Positions 26,421-35,912 are shown, numbered from the stretch's first letter. The stretch: DNA of 64,000 nucleotides from Bdellovibrio sp. qaytius (GCA_004011035.1 CP025734.1:2440001-2504000); one strand, 5' to 3'. Program-made: numbers and translations. Notes: generated by a model not told the origin, from the letters alone.

Positions 26421-27563
26421 TTATCCGGCTTTGGCCATCGATAGAACTAATCGTTCAAGTTCAGATTCACGAAATCGCAAAAAATCTTGAACTCTTGAAT
26501 CGACACTTTCACCAGTGAACTTCGCCCACTCAAAATCTGCCGTCTTCCAATCGTCACTTTCAATCTTAAGTTCAACACCAGGAGGAAGAACTTTACAAAC
26601 GCTTCCATAAATTTCAACACACTTAAGCTGAATCAGCTTTCTAGCTTTTAAGTTCAAGTCAGTGACTCTTGCTAAAGACTTTGGAATATACGCAGACCCT
26701 GCAGCGCTTGTAAAAAATCCACTGATTGTTGAATTGTATTTTTCTGCTCCCAAAAGTTCATGTTGAATTCCTATTTCTGATTCGGCTTTATGAATAAAAA
26801 AGTGAGCGAATTCGTAACCCTCAGGATTTTTCTTTTGAAACTTTGTACCGCGACAAATATATGACCAAAGTTCTTTAGGGTAACTATTGTCATCAATGTA
26901 TATGGCTTGAAACTCGGCACGACCACTTGCAGGTACCACTTTACGTTTATAAATATCGTCAGACTGCCCGACAAAACGTCGAATACCCGGAAATAGACAT
27001 GGTGATTGATCCCAAAAATATCGATCTACCGGAATTCCCTGATCGGCCATCTGCGTAACTAAATTTGCAATTTTTGAATTATGTGCAACAACTTGTTCAA
27101 TAACGTTCGGATGTATAAACTGAATAAATGGAGTAATACCTTTTAAGGCTTCATGCATTTGTTTATCGTCTGGCTGATCCCACGTAGGCCAATCAGTTTT
27201 AGATGTGGCCATTTGTGTTCTCTTAACTGAAGTCAGATTAACTGGCTGCTGCTTTCTAGGTAAGTTTGTAAGTAGAGCGCGCGCATTCGCTGACTTTCCT
27301 TCAAGATGTTGACCATCAACTGACCACGAGAAAAATTTTGAAATGCTATAGCGATCTCTTTGATAGTCGATTCCAAGGGTCTTAACACCTAAATCAATGG
27401 CTAAAAGATTTTCGAAGCGAGCTATTTCTGTACCATCATTTTTTTGCACGATCATACGAAATGGTTGATCACCACGTTCACCGCCGATCGTACAGCCAAA
27501 ATTTGAAATATTGAAGGTGCCATTTCTGGATTCTTTGACGATCAGTTCAGCTTGATTTTGCAT
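26421..27563 (-). CDS. Unrecognised 380-aa protein paired with the HNH gene
   Basis: No family recognised. Beta-rich N-terminus (NISNFGCTIGGERGDQPFRMIVQKN), then LLAIDLGVKTLGIDYQRDR at about 52-70, a middle rich in Trp and Phe, and a Lys-rich C-terminal half. The IDLG strand recalls RNase H-like or actin-like folds but no further catalytic residues can be placed. It lies 9 nt after the gene upstream and 5 nt before the HNH gene, so it probably works with that protein. Confidence 0.6.
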   Translation of the reverse strand: MQNQAELIVKESRNGTFNISNFGCTIGGERGDQPFRMIVQKNDGTEIARFENLLAIDLGVKTLGIDYQRDRYSISKFFSWSVDGQHLEGKSANARALLTNLPRKQQPVNLTSVKRTQMATSKTDWPTWDQPDDKQMHEALKGITPFIQFIHPNVIEQVVAHNSKIANLVTQMADQGIPVDRYFWDQSPCLFPGIRRFVGQSDDIYKRKVVPASGRAEFQAIYIDDNSYPKELWSYICRGTKFQKKNPEGYEFAHFFIHKAESEIGIQHELLGAEKYNSTISGFFTSAAGSAYIPKSLARVTDLNLKARKLIQLKCVEIYGSVCKVLPPGVELKIESDDWKTADFEWAKFTGESVDSRVQDFLRFRESELERLVLSMAKAG

Positions 27564-27572
27564 ACTACCATC

Positions 27573-28226
27573 CTAACATAAACCATCACCTTGAGAACTC
27601 TCAAAGAAGTTAAACAACATTCTCTCGATCTTAATCTTGTCCATATGGTGATCTGGAATTTCACTACAAATGTTAATAATACGCTTTAGCAGTTTGTCGT
27701 CACAAATCTTCTGCGCCAGCTTAAAAAGCTCAGATAAATAATCAAAATCATAAGGATTTAAGTCTAGGTACATATTAGCCAAGTTAGAAACCTCAAGACA
27801 TCGCTTTTCTTGAATAAGGTAAGTAAATTGAATCTTTCGAATCTCCCAAGAAATATAATAATGAGTTTCAAAAAAATTTAAACAAATCAGAAAACTTTCA
27901 TCGATGGTTTTAGTTGAATATCGTTCTACAATCTTTTGTTCAAAATTTCCGATCGATTGAATTAAACTTTTATGATAAAAAGGCTCTAGTGGATACTTCT
28001 GCATTAAAATTTTATAAATTAAAATAGCCTCGGTCGATTTACCTGTGCATTCAAGGCTGATAGCACGGTGAAACCAAAAACCACGATTTGCTCGGTCAAT
28101 ATTATCTACATCATCACAAATTGAATCTGTAAGTTTGATCAAATCAATCCAAGAATCATTCGTAAAGTATTCGACCATTTTTTCATAGACAGTGTATAAA
28201 TCGACTTGGCTTTGACTGTGCGACAT
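27573..28226 (-). CDS. Helical repeat (TPR-like) protein, unrecognised
   Basis: 217 aa, no signal or membrane segment. Paired helices such as FWFHRAISLECTGKSTEAILIYKILMQKYPLEPFYHKSLIQSI (about 45-90) suggest degenerate TPRs. It sits 10 nt after the 160-aa gene and 9 nt before the 380-aa gene, inside one long minus-strand operon. Likely a cytoplasmic scaffold or adaptor. Confidence 0.6.
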   Translation of the reverse strand: MSHSQSQVDLYTVYEKMVEYFTNDSWIDLIKLTDSICDDVDNIDRANRGFWFHRAISLECTGKSTEAILIYKILMQKYPLEPFYHKSLIQSIGNFEQKIVERYSTKTIDESFLICLNFFETHYYISWEIRKIQFTYLIQEKRCLEVSNLANMYLDLNPYDFDYLSELFKLAQKICDDKLLKRIINICSEIPDHHMDKIKIERMLFNFFESSQGDGLC

Positions 28227-28236
28227 AAATTCTCTC

Positions 28237-28719
28237 CTATTGATTTTCTAAATAGTTTGGAAATAACTGCGTAATTTTATTTCTAATTTTTTGAGCTCGT
28301 TCTAGTTGGCCAATCGCTTCAAAATGATTTGCCGCGACCGCTTGCATTGCTATACCTATATGGCCACGTTCAAGTAATGCGTCAAACACAGGGCCAATTT
28401 GTGGGGCGCTGATATTAGCTGCGGCTAATGCAACTAAATGATCGTAAATAACTCGATAAATTCTTCGGGTGTTATATATAATTTGTGGATCAAAATGTTC
28501 ATTTGTCACAATTTTATCAACAGACAATAAGGCTTCAAATAATCTTCCAGAATTAACATCGCTAAATGCTTTTATCATGTACTGCAGAGCTTCTTCTTTT
28601 TCTCCGTCGAAACTTTCGTTGATTGATTTATAGAGTTTAGATACTTCGTCATCAAAATTTTGATGTCTGTGAACAAAGATATCGTAGATCTCATCCATGA
28701 AAACACTCTTTTGACTCAC
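28237..28719 (-). CDS. Small helical protein, unrecognised
   Basis: 160 aa, soluble, all-helical by eye (EALQYMIKAFSDVNSGRLFEALLSVDKIV; LLERGHIGIAMQAVAANHFEAIGQLERAQKIRNKI). The last 50 residues resemble a single TPR unit. GTG start at 28719 with AGGAGAA upstream. It starts 1 nt after the stop of the signal-peptide TPR gene. Confidence 0.6.
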   Translation of the reverse strand: MSQKSVFMDEIYDIFVHRHQNFDDEVSKLYKSINESFDGEKEEALQYMIKAFSDVNSGRLFEALLSVDKIVTNEHFDPQIIYNTRRIYRVIYDHLVALAAANISAPQIGPVFDALLERGHIGIAMQAVAANHFEAIGQLERAQKIRNKITQLFPNYLENQ

Positions 28720-28720
28720 G

Positions 28721-29152
28721 TTATTCTCCTTTTTTTATTATACCGTTATAAACTTCTTTATAAATACTTTCATCGGGCTTTAGTTTGTGGTGTTTGATAA
28801 ACACCTGATAACTTTTTACATATTCACTGGCGTCGTTCATTCGAGATGCAAAAATCATTTTATTTACCAGAGCTGCTCGATGAGTTGGTTCTAATCGCAG
28901 AGCCTTCTTAATTGAGGTCATGGCTTCTGGATAGCGCCTTAATTTATCGAACACATGTGATTGCGTGACGTAAAACTCTGCAATCTTTGGATCAATTTCT
29001 ATAGCCTTCTCAATAGTCTGTAATGCTTGAATATATTTACCCTGCTTTGCTTGAAGCATCGCCCGATCTTGAATTTCAAAAACATCAGGTTGTGACGTCG
29101 ACTGGCCAATCATAGCCATCGACGTCCAGGCCAATAAAATGATTTTTATCAT
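28721..29152 (-). CDS. Secreted TPR protein
   Basis: 143 aa. A short Sec signal (residues 1-19, IILLAWTSMAMIGQS) is followed by two or three TPRs: AMLQAKQGKYIQALQTIEKAIEIDPKIAEFYVTQSHVFDKLRRYPEAMTSIKKALRLEPTHRAAL. It lies directly after the lipoprotein gene (no gap) and is likely periplasmic, binding one of the two exported neighbours. Confidence 0.75.
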   Translation of the reverse strand: MIKIILLAWTSMAMIGQSTSQPDVFEIQDRAMLQAKQGKYIQALQTIEKAIEIDPKIAEFYVTQSHVFDKLRRYPEAMTSIKKALRLEPTHRAALVNKMIFASRMNDASEYVKSYQVFIKHHKLKPDESIYKEVYNGIIKKGE

Positions 29153-29761
29153 TTAGTTCGACTCAGCTTCATCTTTTTTAAAGAATTCGATTTGTCTATT
29201 CGTAATAGCCTTTTGCAATTCAGGTACAAGCTCTGTGGCTTTACTTAAGATCGATGTTCTTAATTTAAAGTAATCTGACTTATCTATCTCCATTAATACG
29301 AAACAATCAACACGTTCATTATGGTTAAGTACAAAGCGTTCGAAATAGTTTTCAGTGCTTTTTAAACCTTGAATTTTACCTTTATACTTAGCCGTTACAC
29401 TTTCTGTGAAAATGATCTGATCATCTTCAGACATTCCAGTGCTTCCGCTATCTAAATAGCCTTTAATTTCTTCTTGGATACCCGTGATCATTGCTTTTTT
29501 AGCTTCGACTTTTGCAAGCTCGTAACATGCATTTAATCTTTGATTACCTAAAACAGTGTATGTGCCTTTTAGTTTAAGTTTACCGCTGTCTTCCCAACCG
29601 AGTTTATTTTGTGCGACCCATTCAGGTTTTGGTTGATCCATATTTGATGAATCAATCACGACCTTTTTGTAATCTACGCCCTCAGTTTTTGCTGCTGGGT
29701 TTGATGTGCACCCCATTAATGAAACAATTAAAAGTCCAATTTTTAAAATGTTGTTTTTCAT
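29153..29761 (-). CDS. LPP20-like lipoprotein
   Basis: A lipoprotein signal (LLIVSLMGC, Cys18) precedes a domain that fits the LPP20/FlgT-N type: PKPEWV, then YTVLGNQRLNACYELAKVEAKKAMITGIQEEI and a C-terminal helix. It has no cysteine pairs of note after the lipobox. It is the second gene of the operon, 91 bp after the PEGA gene. Such lipoproteins are outer-membrane-associated; function here unknown. Confidence 0.7.
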   Translation of the reverse strand: MKNNILKIGLLIVSLMGCTSNPAAKTEGVDYKKVVIDSSNMDQPKPEWVAQNKLGWEDSGKLKLKGTYTVLGNQRLNACYELAKVEAKKAMITGIQEEIKGYLDSGSTGMSEDDQIIFTESVTAKYKGKIQGLKSTENYFERFVLNHNERVDCFVLMEIDKSDYFKLRTSILSKATELVPELQKAITNRQIEFFKKDEAESN

Positions 29762-29852
29762 TTTTCCGTATCTCCTTATATATTTAATTTATCAATGTGC
29801 ACTTGCAGATTAGGCCAGAGATTAATGTCAGTCTCAAAGTAAGACGTTTTTC

Positions 29853-31424
29853 TTAAAACTCTAACCCAATGCCTATGCCGAACCCGTTCTCGGTGCGGCT
29901 TTTGACTTTGAAATCTTCAAATTCGTTATATTCAAGGTACCAACGTGAATACTGCGAAACAGGCATATCTAATTTAATGGCTCGTTGTTCGAACCTATAA
30001 ACTTTTATCTTGTGAGGATAATTGTTTTCAATTTCCCACTTCTTCTTTTTAGCTAAGAAAAGTAGGCGTACATTCGCAATGTTAAAACCTGCTCCGTAAT
30101 ACGATTGTGTAGCTTTTGCTTTATAGGCTGGAGTAGGATTTTTATTGTCTTCATAGCTGAAAAGTGATCCACCTGCTGTGAAAATTAAATATTCGGCTAC
30201 GATTGCTGATAAATTTGTGTCAAAACCAAAACACGAAATATACTTATCAAACGGAAAGTCTCCTCCAGCAAAAGCAATACCCAATTGAAAATTCATTCGA
30301 TGATCAATAGTCATTTTTTTCTGTTCTATTTGGTCTAAATGGATTGTTTCTAATTGGAATTCAACACCTGGCTCGATTTCAATGGCTAACTGGCGCGCGA
30401 TATATCCTAGCTTTGAAAAAGTAACTACTTGATTGCCAGGAGGTAAATAAATGATTTTTGCTTCATTATTTATTTCGCCAGAAAATTTACCTAATGAATA
30501 ATTACATGGGCTTGGTGCACAGCCATTAAGAATGACTTTTGTTCCTTTAAATAACATCTCAATGTGGTTAGTACGTGACGTGTTCTTATCTAACTCTAAA
30601 ATAAGTGTTTGTGTGACCGCCAATTCATGTTCGATAGTGACACTTTTTTTGTAATTGTCGTCAGTCACTATAAACGGAATTGTTATGGGTGTTGTTCCTT
30701 TATATTCACCGTCTATAATAATTCTTGCCCCGGATGGATTCGTTGTGAAATTAATCTCAAGCTCTACGGGTTCCAACACACGGTGGATGTATTTATCAGT
30801 TACGATCACGACGTCTTCAAATTCTATTGTTTTATAGCGTTTATGCTCGATCATAAATTTGTGTTTTCCAAAGTCGATTTTTTTACTTAATGTTAAAGGT
30901 GTTGTTCCCCATCTTAAGCCATCGATAAAGACTTCAGCCCCTGAGGGTTCACTTGAGATTGTTACTTGTGTATTTTTTTGCGAGCTCTGTTTAAGTGCGT
31001 TTTTAGAAACTTTTATTGCCGTTTTAGCTTTTTCAATAGCAGCTTGTGCATCTGATTTTGGCCAGGCATATAGAAAATAAACTTTATTGCCTTTAGTAAA
31101 CATTTCTTTTTCAGTAAAGTTCTTTAGATCAATTTGTGGAAACAGCTCATTATTAATCGTTGCCACATATTCGCTTTTATCTGTGGCCACGGTATTTGTA
31201 GTCAGGTTTGATTCAGTACCCACAACTTGTCTAATAGCTTCTTGCGTAGCCTGCAATCTTACCTCTTCACGAGCATAGGGTTCGTTTAACCTATCGGCTT
31301 CTGTGCTTTCAATAAAGTAGTACGTATTAATATCTTCATAGTTATGTTTACCGATCCAAACAGGATCTTGCGCCCAGGTTGATAGCGTGAACATATATAT
31401 AAGTAAAAAAATAAGTTTGTGCAT
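29853..31424 (-). CDS. Exported PEGA-domain protein with LPP20-like N-terminus
   Basis: 523 aa with a signal peptide (residues 1-18). About 20-130 resembles the LPP20-like domain of its neighbour (DPVWIG, EVRLQATQEAIRQVVG). Two PEGA domains follow: VTISSEPSGAEVFIDGLRWGTTPLTL (about 153-178) and INFTTNPSGARIIIDGEYKGTTPITI (about 224-249), with a third related stretch near 295-340 (TKVILNGCAPSPCNYSLG). The last 150 residues look like an outer-membrane barrel (alternating pattern, ending in GIGIGLEF with terminal Phe). First gene of the operon. Confidence 0.8.
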   Translation of the reverse strand: MHKLIFLLIYMFTLSTWAQDPVWIGKHNYEDINTYYFIESTEADRLNEPYAREEVRLQATQEAIRQVVGTESNLTTNTVATDKSEYVATINNELFPQIDLKNFTEKEMFTKGNKVYFLYAWPKSDAQAAIEKAKTAIKVSKNALKQSSQKNTQVTISSEPSGAEVFIDGLRWGTTPLTLSKKIDFGKHKFMIEHKRYKTIEFEDVVIVTDKYIHRVLEPVELEINFTTNPSGARIIIDGEYKGTTPITIPFIVTDDNYKKSVTIEHELAVTQTLILELDKNTSRTNHIEMLFKGTKVILNGCAPSPCNYSLGKFSGEINNEAKIIYLPPGNQVVTFSKLGYIARQLAIEIEPGVEFQLETIHLDQIEQKKMTIDHRMNFQLGIAFAGGDFPFDKYISCFGFDTNLSAIVAEYLIFTAGGSLFSYEDNKNPTPAYKAKATQSYYGAGFNIANVRLLFLAKKKKWEIENNYPHKIKVYRFEQRAIKLDMPVSQYSRWYLEYNEFEDFKVKSRTENGFGIGIGLEF

Positions 31425-31537
31425 ACATTCATTAAACGACCGGTAAGTTGCACATTAGGCAAATATCTCACTTTGAAACTCTTTGCCTTAAATGCAAATG
31501 CGATCAGTTAACTTTAATAAAACTATGGAGGTTTTAA

Positions 31538-32413
31538 ATGTTACCTGTACGTATTAGATTAGAAAGTACGATTAGCTCTCTGTTAGAAAAGGCACTGCCA
31601 AACGATTTTCAGAAGTTTAAGATCTACAAACATTTTGTTAGATATTATGAATATAAAGGTGACTACTTTGCTTTTTGTTCAAAATTATTTGAATTTTATG
31701 AAATGCCAAAGAAAAAACGCTGCGATAAAAAAGCAAATCGACTTTTTAATATCGAATTATCTCAATACGATTATCAAATTTTAGGTCTTGGCTTTCATAA
31801 TTCACTCATTCAACATCATGAAATCTTTAGCAAAGCTACAGATATTAAATGGCTGATGACTGAAAACTTTAAATTACCCGATCAAATTGCTACGGCTGAA
31901 ATTTTCTTTGCATCATTAGTGTATTTTAATAAACCCTCAAACGATAAAAACTATTTAATTGAATGCGAAGATTTTCTTGATTCATGGAAGCAAGTTTGTT
32001 TTACCCGCTTTGGTAATAAGTTTGAAAAATACATTGAAGAAATTTATCCTTTGATTTCAAAAGAAAATTCAACTCTCGATTTAAATGTTCAAGCTATCGG
32101 CTGCGTTGACGCCGGCAATACTGTGCAGTTAACTCAGACCCAAATTGATTGGGTTGAAAAGATCGAAAAAAATATTGAAAAAGGCATTGAGCTTCCGCTT
32201 TACCGCGGCCCAAGACAGATTGAAAATCCTAAATTAAGACACTTGAATCACCATGTGATTGCCTTCAATAAACTTATTAAATCAGCACAGCATAATCTTA
32301 CTCCGCAGATGCAATTACTAGTCGATAGTCTAGCTGCCATTTGTAAGGAATTACTAGGCCCAGGCCGAAAAGAAAATGTATGGAACGCAACAATCAAATC
32401 ACAAGAATCTTAA
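31538..32413 (+). CDS. Unrecognised 291-aa protein upstream of a WYL regulator
   Basis: No family recognised. Soluble and helical (SLLEKALPNDFQKFKIYKHFVRYYEYKGDYFAFCSKLFEFYEM at the start), basic KKKRCDKKANR near residue 60. GGAGG lies upstream of the ATG. The 3' end overlaps the WYL gene by 34 nt, so the products are probably made together. It faces away from the PEGA operon across 113 bp. Confidence 0.6.
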   Translation: MLPVRIRLESTISSLLEKALPNDFQKFKIYKHFVRYYEYKGDYFAFCSKLFEFYEMPKKKRCDKKANRLFNIELSQYDYQILGLGFHNSLIQHHEIFSKATDIKWLMTENFKLPDQIATAEIFFASLVYFNKPSNDKNYLIECEDFLDSWKQVCFTRFGNKFEKYIEEIYPLISKENSTLDLNVQAIGCVDAGNTVQLTQTQIDWVEKIEKNIEKGIELPLYRGPRQIENPKLRHLNHHVIAFNKLIKSAQHNLTPQMQLLVDSLAAICKELLGPGRKENVWNATIKSQES

Positions 32414-33390
32414 GAGTCATTCATCATCTTGAAGTCAACCCTCGCGGGTTAACTGCTAAGCAGATTAAAGAGTTTTTGCGAGATGATGGCTACGAAATTA
32501 CAGTTGATACGATTTACCGCGATCTTAAAGCTTTACAAGGTGCAGGTATTCCAATCACTAACGAAGGCGAAAATGCAGGCCAATGGAAACTTGAGCCCTA
32601 TGCACAAATTTCTAAAAGCGTATCTTTTTCAGCGAAAGATTTAATTTCATTATTTATCGCCCAAGAAAGTATTACGCATCTTCAAGGATCACCTGTGTAT
32701 ACAGATATCAAAGCCTTTTTTGGTAAACTTCATACTTTGCTTAAGATCAAAGACTTTGATGCACTTAATGAATACAAAGGTATTTTTGGATTTAAATTTA
32801 AAGCAAGCTGGCACAGCGGAGTTTCACAAGAAGTTTTAGATACAGTTCATAGCGCGTGTGCTGAAAAACAATTGCTCAAAGTCAGTTATAAATCGAATTA
32901 CCAAGATAAACCCAACGAATACAAAGAACGTATTCTAGGGCCAGAAAAAATTTATTTCGCAGATTCTAGCGCTTACTTAATTGCGGTTGATCAAAATGAC
33001 CAAACGACAAAGACTTACAGTTTAGCGCGTATTCAAAGTGTTGAAATGTTAGATCAAGAATACACTCCTAAAGAACTTAATTTAGAAAATTATTTCAAAC
33101 ATAGTTTTGGTGTTTTAAATACAGGCGAAGTTCAAAAAGTTGAGATTTCAATTCGTGAACCTTTAGCATCGTACATCTCTGAACGTCGCTGGCATGACAG
33201 CCAAGTTTTAGTTCGCCATGCAGATGGTATTCATTTAACAATGGAAGTTCGCTTAAATGACGAATTCGCTCGTTGGGTGTTAAGCTTATCGCCCTACTTT
33301 GAAATTAAAAAGCCACAAGCTTTATCAGACCGTGTGCTAGAGCTTATGGAAATAAATTTGAAAAACATGAATCTGAAAAAGGCTGCTTAA
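32380..33390 (+). CDS. WYL-domain transcriptional regulator
   Basis: Residues 1-70 form an HTH_11-type winged helix (RILRVIHHLEVNPRGLTAKQIKEFL...TVDTIYRDLKALQGAGI), followed by a WYL region at about 140-225 (LLKVSYKSN..., RILGPEKIYFADSSAYLIAVDQ, TYSLARIQSVEML) and a C-terminal extension (WCX-like). WYL proteins sense ligands, often nucleotides, and commonly control phage defence loci. Overlaps both neighbours or abuts them (ATG of the next gene directly follows its TAA). Confidence 0.9.
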   Translation: MERNNQITRILRVIHHLEVNPRGLTAKQIKEFLRDDGYEITVDTIYRDLKALQGAGIPITNEGENAGQWKLEPYAQISKSVSFSAKDLISLFIAQESITHLQGSPVYTDIKAFFGKLHTLLKIKDFDALNEYKGIFGFKFKASWHSGVSQEVLDTVHSACAEKQLLKVSYKSNYQDKPNEYKERILGPEKIYFADSSAYLIAVDQNDQTTKTYSLARIQSVEMLDQEYTPKELNLENYFKHSFGVLNTGEVQKVEISIREPLASYISERRWHDSQVLVRHADGIHLTMEVRLNDEFARWVLSLSPYFEIKKPQALSDRVLELMEINLKNMNLKKAA

Positions 33391-34221
33391 ATGGAAATTC
33401 CACAATTAACTCTATTTAATTTATTGAATATTCGTCTTCCTGACTTAAAACCTTCAGAATGCAAAATTCACACAGCTGTTTGGAATGGCCGAGACAATCC
33501 ACTTGATGTCTATACATCTGGAAAGTTCGAAGAATGGCAGAATGAACAGAACCAGAAAAATTTTAATAAACCATTTATTATATCTTTAATTCAAATGTCT
33601 TCAGATAATAAATGGTTATTCGCAGGCGTATATCACAGTCTAGGATACAAGCAGGATCCAAATGATGGCGGCTACATCTATGAAACTAAAGAAGTTGAAA
33701 ATTTTTCTGACCTAAATGGCCGAATTGTAATTCATTTCGATCGAAATTTTCGCGCATCATATTTGCTAGCCGAAAATCATGAAAAAAAATTGATCGTTTC
33801 TGAAATAAAAGAGCATCGATTAACTATTGAAAGTTTTCCTGGTTTTACAAATGTTCTTATTAGCAAAGACAAATTAGACAATATTGTTAATCGCAATATT
33901 GAGAGTTGGAAATCACCCTTATCTAATGTAGCAGGTGTTTATATTATTACCGATTTGTCGAATGGTAAACACTATGTAGGCAGTGCTTATGGCCAAGGTG
34001 GATTTTGGGCTCGCTGGAGCACTTATTCACAAAATGGTCACGGCGACAATGTCATGTTAAAACAACTTATAAATGAAAAAGGCTTTGTGCACAGTAAAAA
34101 TTTTCAATTCTCTATTCTTGAAACAGCAGACACTACGGCAAGCCAAGATGAAATATTAATGCGCGAAGCTCACTGGAAAAAAGTTATTCATAGCCGCGTA
34201 AATGGATACAATGCCAATTAG
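33391..34221 (+). CDS. GIY-YIG nuclease-domain protein
   Basis: 276 aa. The GIY-YIG domain is at the C-terminus: AGVYIITDLSNGKHYVGSA (181-199), conserved Arg in FWARW (R208) and a Glu in DEILMREAHWKK. The N-terminal 170 residues are a separate domain with LFAGVYHSLGY and VIHFDRNFR, unrecognised, possibly target-binding. The start follows the WYL stop without gap. Likely effector of the WYL-controlled operon. Confidence 0.85.
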   Translation: MEIPQLTLFNLLNIRLPDLKPSECKIHTAVWNGRDNPLDVYTSGKFEEWQNEQNQKNFNKPFIISLIQMSSDNKWLFAGVYHSLGYKQDPNDGGYIYETKEVENFSDLNGRIVIHFDRNFRASYLLAENHEKKLIVSEIKEHRLTIESFPGFTNVLISKDKLDNIVNRNIESWKSPLSNVAGVYIITDLSNGKHYVGSAYGQGGFWARWSTYSQNGHGDNVMLKQLINEKGFVHSKNFQFSILETADTTASQDEILMREAHWKKVIHSRVNGYNAN

Positions 34222-34227
34222 AAAAAA

Positions 34228-35865
34228 TTAGCGACGGTTCAAAACCACACCAATCATCCGCCCAACCCACTCATCCACATCTTCATCCCACTTAGGCGCA
34301 ATAAAATAATCCACCTTCATCGGCACACCCGAGACAATATTGCCATCCTCATCAGTCGAACGCGAAGTCGAAATCGCAGATCTAAAAAAAGCATCCTTCG
34401 AAACTTCAGGCCGGCTTAACGGAGCCCTTGGAAACACCTCTAACTTATACCCCGGTGCTTTATCAATAAACGAAGCCTCGATATAACTGCGCGAATAAGT
34501 CGAATCACCCGATTCAGGTAACCCCGCAAACTTCACGCGGTCTTTCAGATAATACTTCATCGTCCAAGCAAAGCCTGTGCAAGATGAAATACACCAAGGG
34601 TCGGTTAAGATCGTGATATGCCCTTTGAATTTATCAGGAAACTGCGGCTGCCATTTTTTAGTTAAACATTCTGTATCTGAAATACAAAACTGCGGCATAG
34701 CTGGAATAAATTCACCTTCTTTAATCTCGGCCCACTTTGGTGATTTTTTTAAATCTTGGTAAATCTTTTCTTTACCCGGTTCATTGTAGAAGGCATTATT
34801 TCTCCATTCAGGGTCTTCAAGTTCTTTTGTTTTTTTGAACTGAACCCATTGATCTTGAAAATCTTGATCTAAAAAAAGTTTTACCCAATACACAACGGCT
34901 TGGCCACCGCCATTTTCAACAACATCGATGATTAAATGTTTTGTCGTTGATATTTTTTTGCTCCAGTATAGATCTGCAAAATGTTTTGCTTCTTTGCTGG
35001 TTTGATCGATCTCTATTTGACCTTCGACTTCTTTATAACGAAAACTTCTGATTCTTAAAATCGTCACATTAGGATGCGACTTGTTTTCAAAAGCACAGGC
35101 ATGATGCCCCTGATAAACCATTTCAAAACCAGGATAGCGCGTTTTATTTAACGAACAAGCCTCTAGCGGATCACTGTCATTAGAATCAGACTTAGCCGCG
35201 GCAAATACGGGAATTTGATAGTCAGATTTTTTTCCATCTCTAAGTAATGTGAATGTTAAAGGTTGGCGTCTGTACCATGAAAGATTGCCTTTTCTGAAAT
35301 TATCGAAAAACTCGGTTTCACACTGAGATCGCAGCGGAAATTTACAAAATTCAAAGTTTTCATCAGCCCAATTTTTAATTGGAATATTATTAATCGCAAT
35401 AAGTTCATCACTGACCTTAGGCCGCATTGAAGGTTCTAAATTTATAAAATGTTCTTTTCTTACATTTGATATTAAATACTTTGGTACACGGCCATCTTCA
35501 TTAATCGTCTCTGGCCTAAAAGTAACAGCCAGCATCGGGCGACCTTCAGTATTAAAATTATATTCATCATTTAAATTAATTCGCGCATGTAAATTTGTGT
35601 ATGCGCTATCTAAGCGTTGAAACACACGACCAAGTTCCATTTTTGTTTTGCTTGCTCTGATGTCAGCACTTAATTTGTTGGCTATTTGATCCCAAGATAA
35701 TTTTCTATTAGCTCTAGGTAACAACCCATCACTGTCTAAGCGATAAACCTCTTTAATATACGCATCCATTATTTTTAAAGAGGATTGTTTTTCTTTTTCA
35801 AACGAATTTGATTTTGCAAAGACTGAAAGACTTATTATTAAAACCAAGAATGAAATTATTTTCAT
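34228..35865 (-). CDS. S41-family exported peptidase
   Basis: 545 aa with a signal peptide (residues 1-17, ending VFAK). A PDZ-like part lies at about 130-160 (PKVSDELIAINNIPIKNW). The S41 core has HLIIDVVENGGGQAVVYW near 310 and a serine region TDPWCISSCTGFAWT (about 421-435). The nucleophile sits in C-x-S-S-C as in the gene at 9423. Long linker segments make it larger than typical Ctp enzymes. It is convergent with the GIY-YIG gene, 6 nt apart. Confidence 0.8.
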   Translation of the reverse strand: MKIISFLVLIISLSVFAKSNSFEKEKQSSLKIMDAYIKEVYRLDSDGLLPRANRKLSWDQIANKLSADIRASKTKMELGRVFQRLDSAYTNLHARINLNDEYNFNTEGRPMLAVTFRPETINEDGRVPKYLISNVRKEHFINLEPSMRPKVSDELIAINNIPIKNWADENFEFCKFPLRSQCETEFFDNFRKGNLSWYRRQPLTFTLLRDGKKSDYQIPVFAAAKSDSNDSDPLEACSLNKTRYPGFEMVYQGHHACAFENKSHPNVTILRIRSFRYKEVEGQIEIDQTSKEAKHFADLYWSKKISTTKHLIIDVVENGGGQAVVYWVKLFLDQDFQDQWVQFKKTKELEDPEWRNNAFYNEPGKEKIYQDLKKSPKWAEIKEGEFIPAMPQFCISDTECLTKKWQPQFPDKFKGHITILTDPWCISSCTGFAWTMKYYLKDRVKFAGLPESGDSTYSRSYIEASFIDKAPGYKLEVFPRAPLSRPEVSKDAFFRSAISTSRSTDEDGNIVSGVPMKVDYFIAPKWDEDVDEWVGRMIGVVLNRR

Positions 35866-35912
35866 TCTTAAAGCGTAGCTAACTTAAAAATCGCAGTCTA
35901 GATTCGACGCGG

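Noticed and set aside
26421-27563. IDLGVKTLGID strand resembling a RuvC-like site of TnpB/Cas12 proteins
   Set aside because: No further acidic motifs, zinc finger or guide-like RNA or repeats are seen; one strand is not enough.
19165-34221. CRISPR array in the defence-type region
   Set aside because: No regularly spaced short repeats and no cas genes were seen on either strand.
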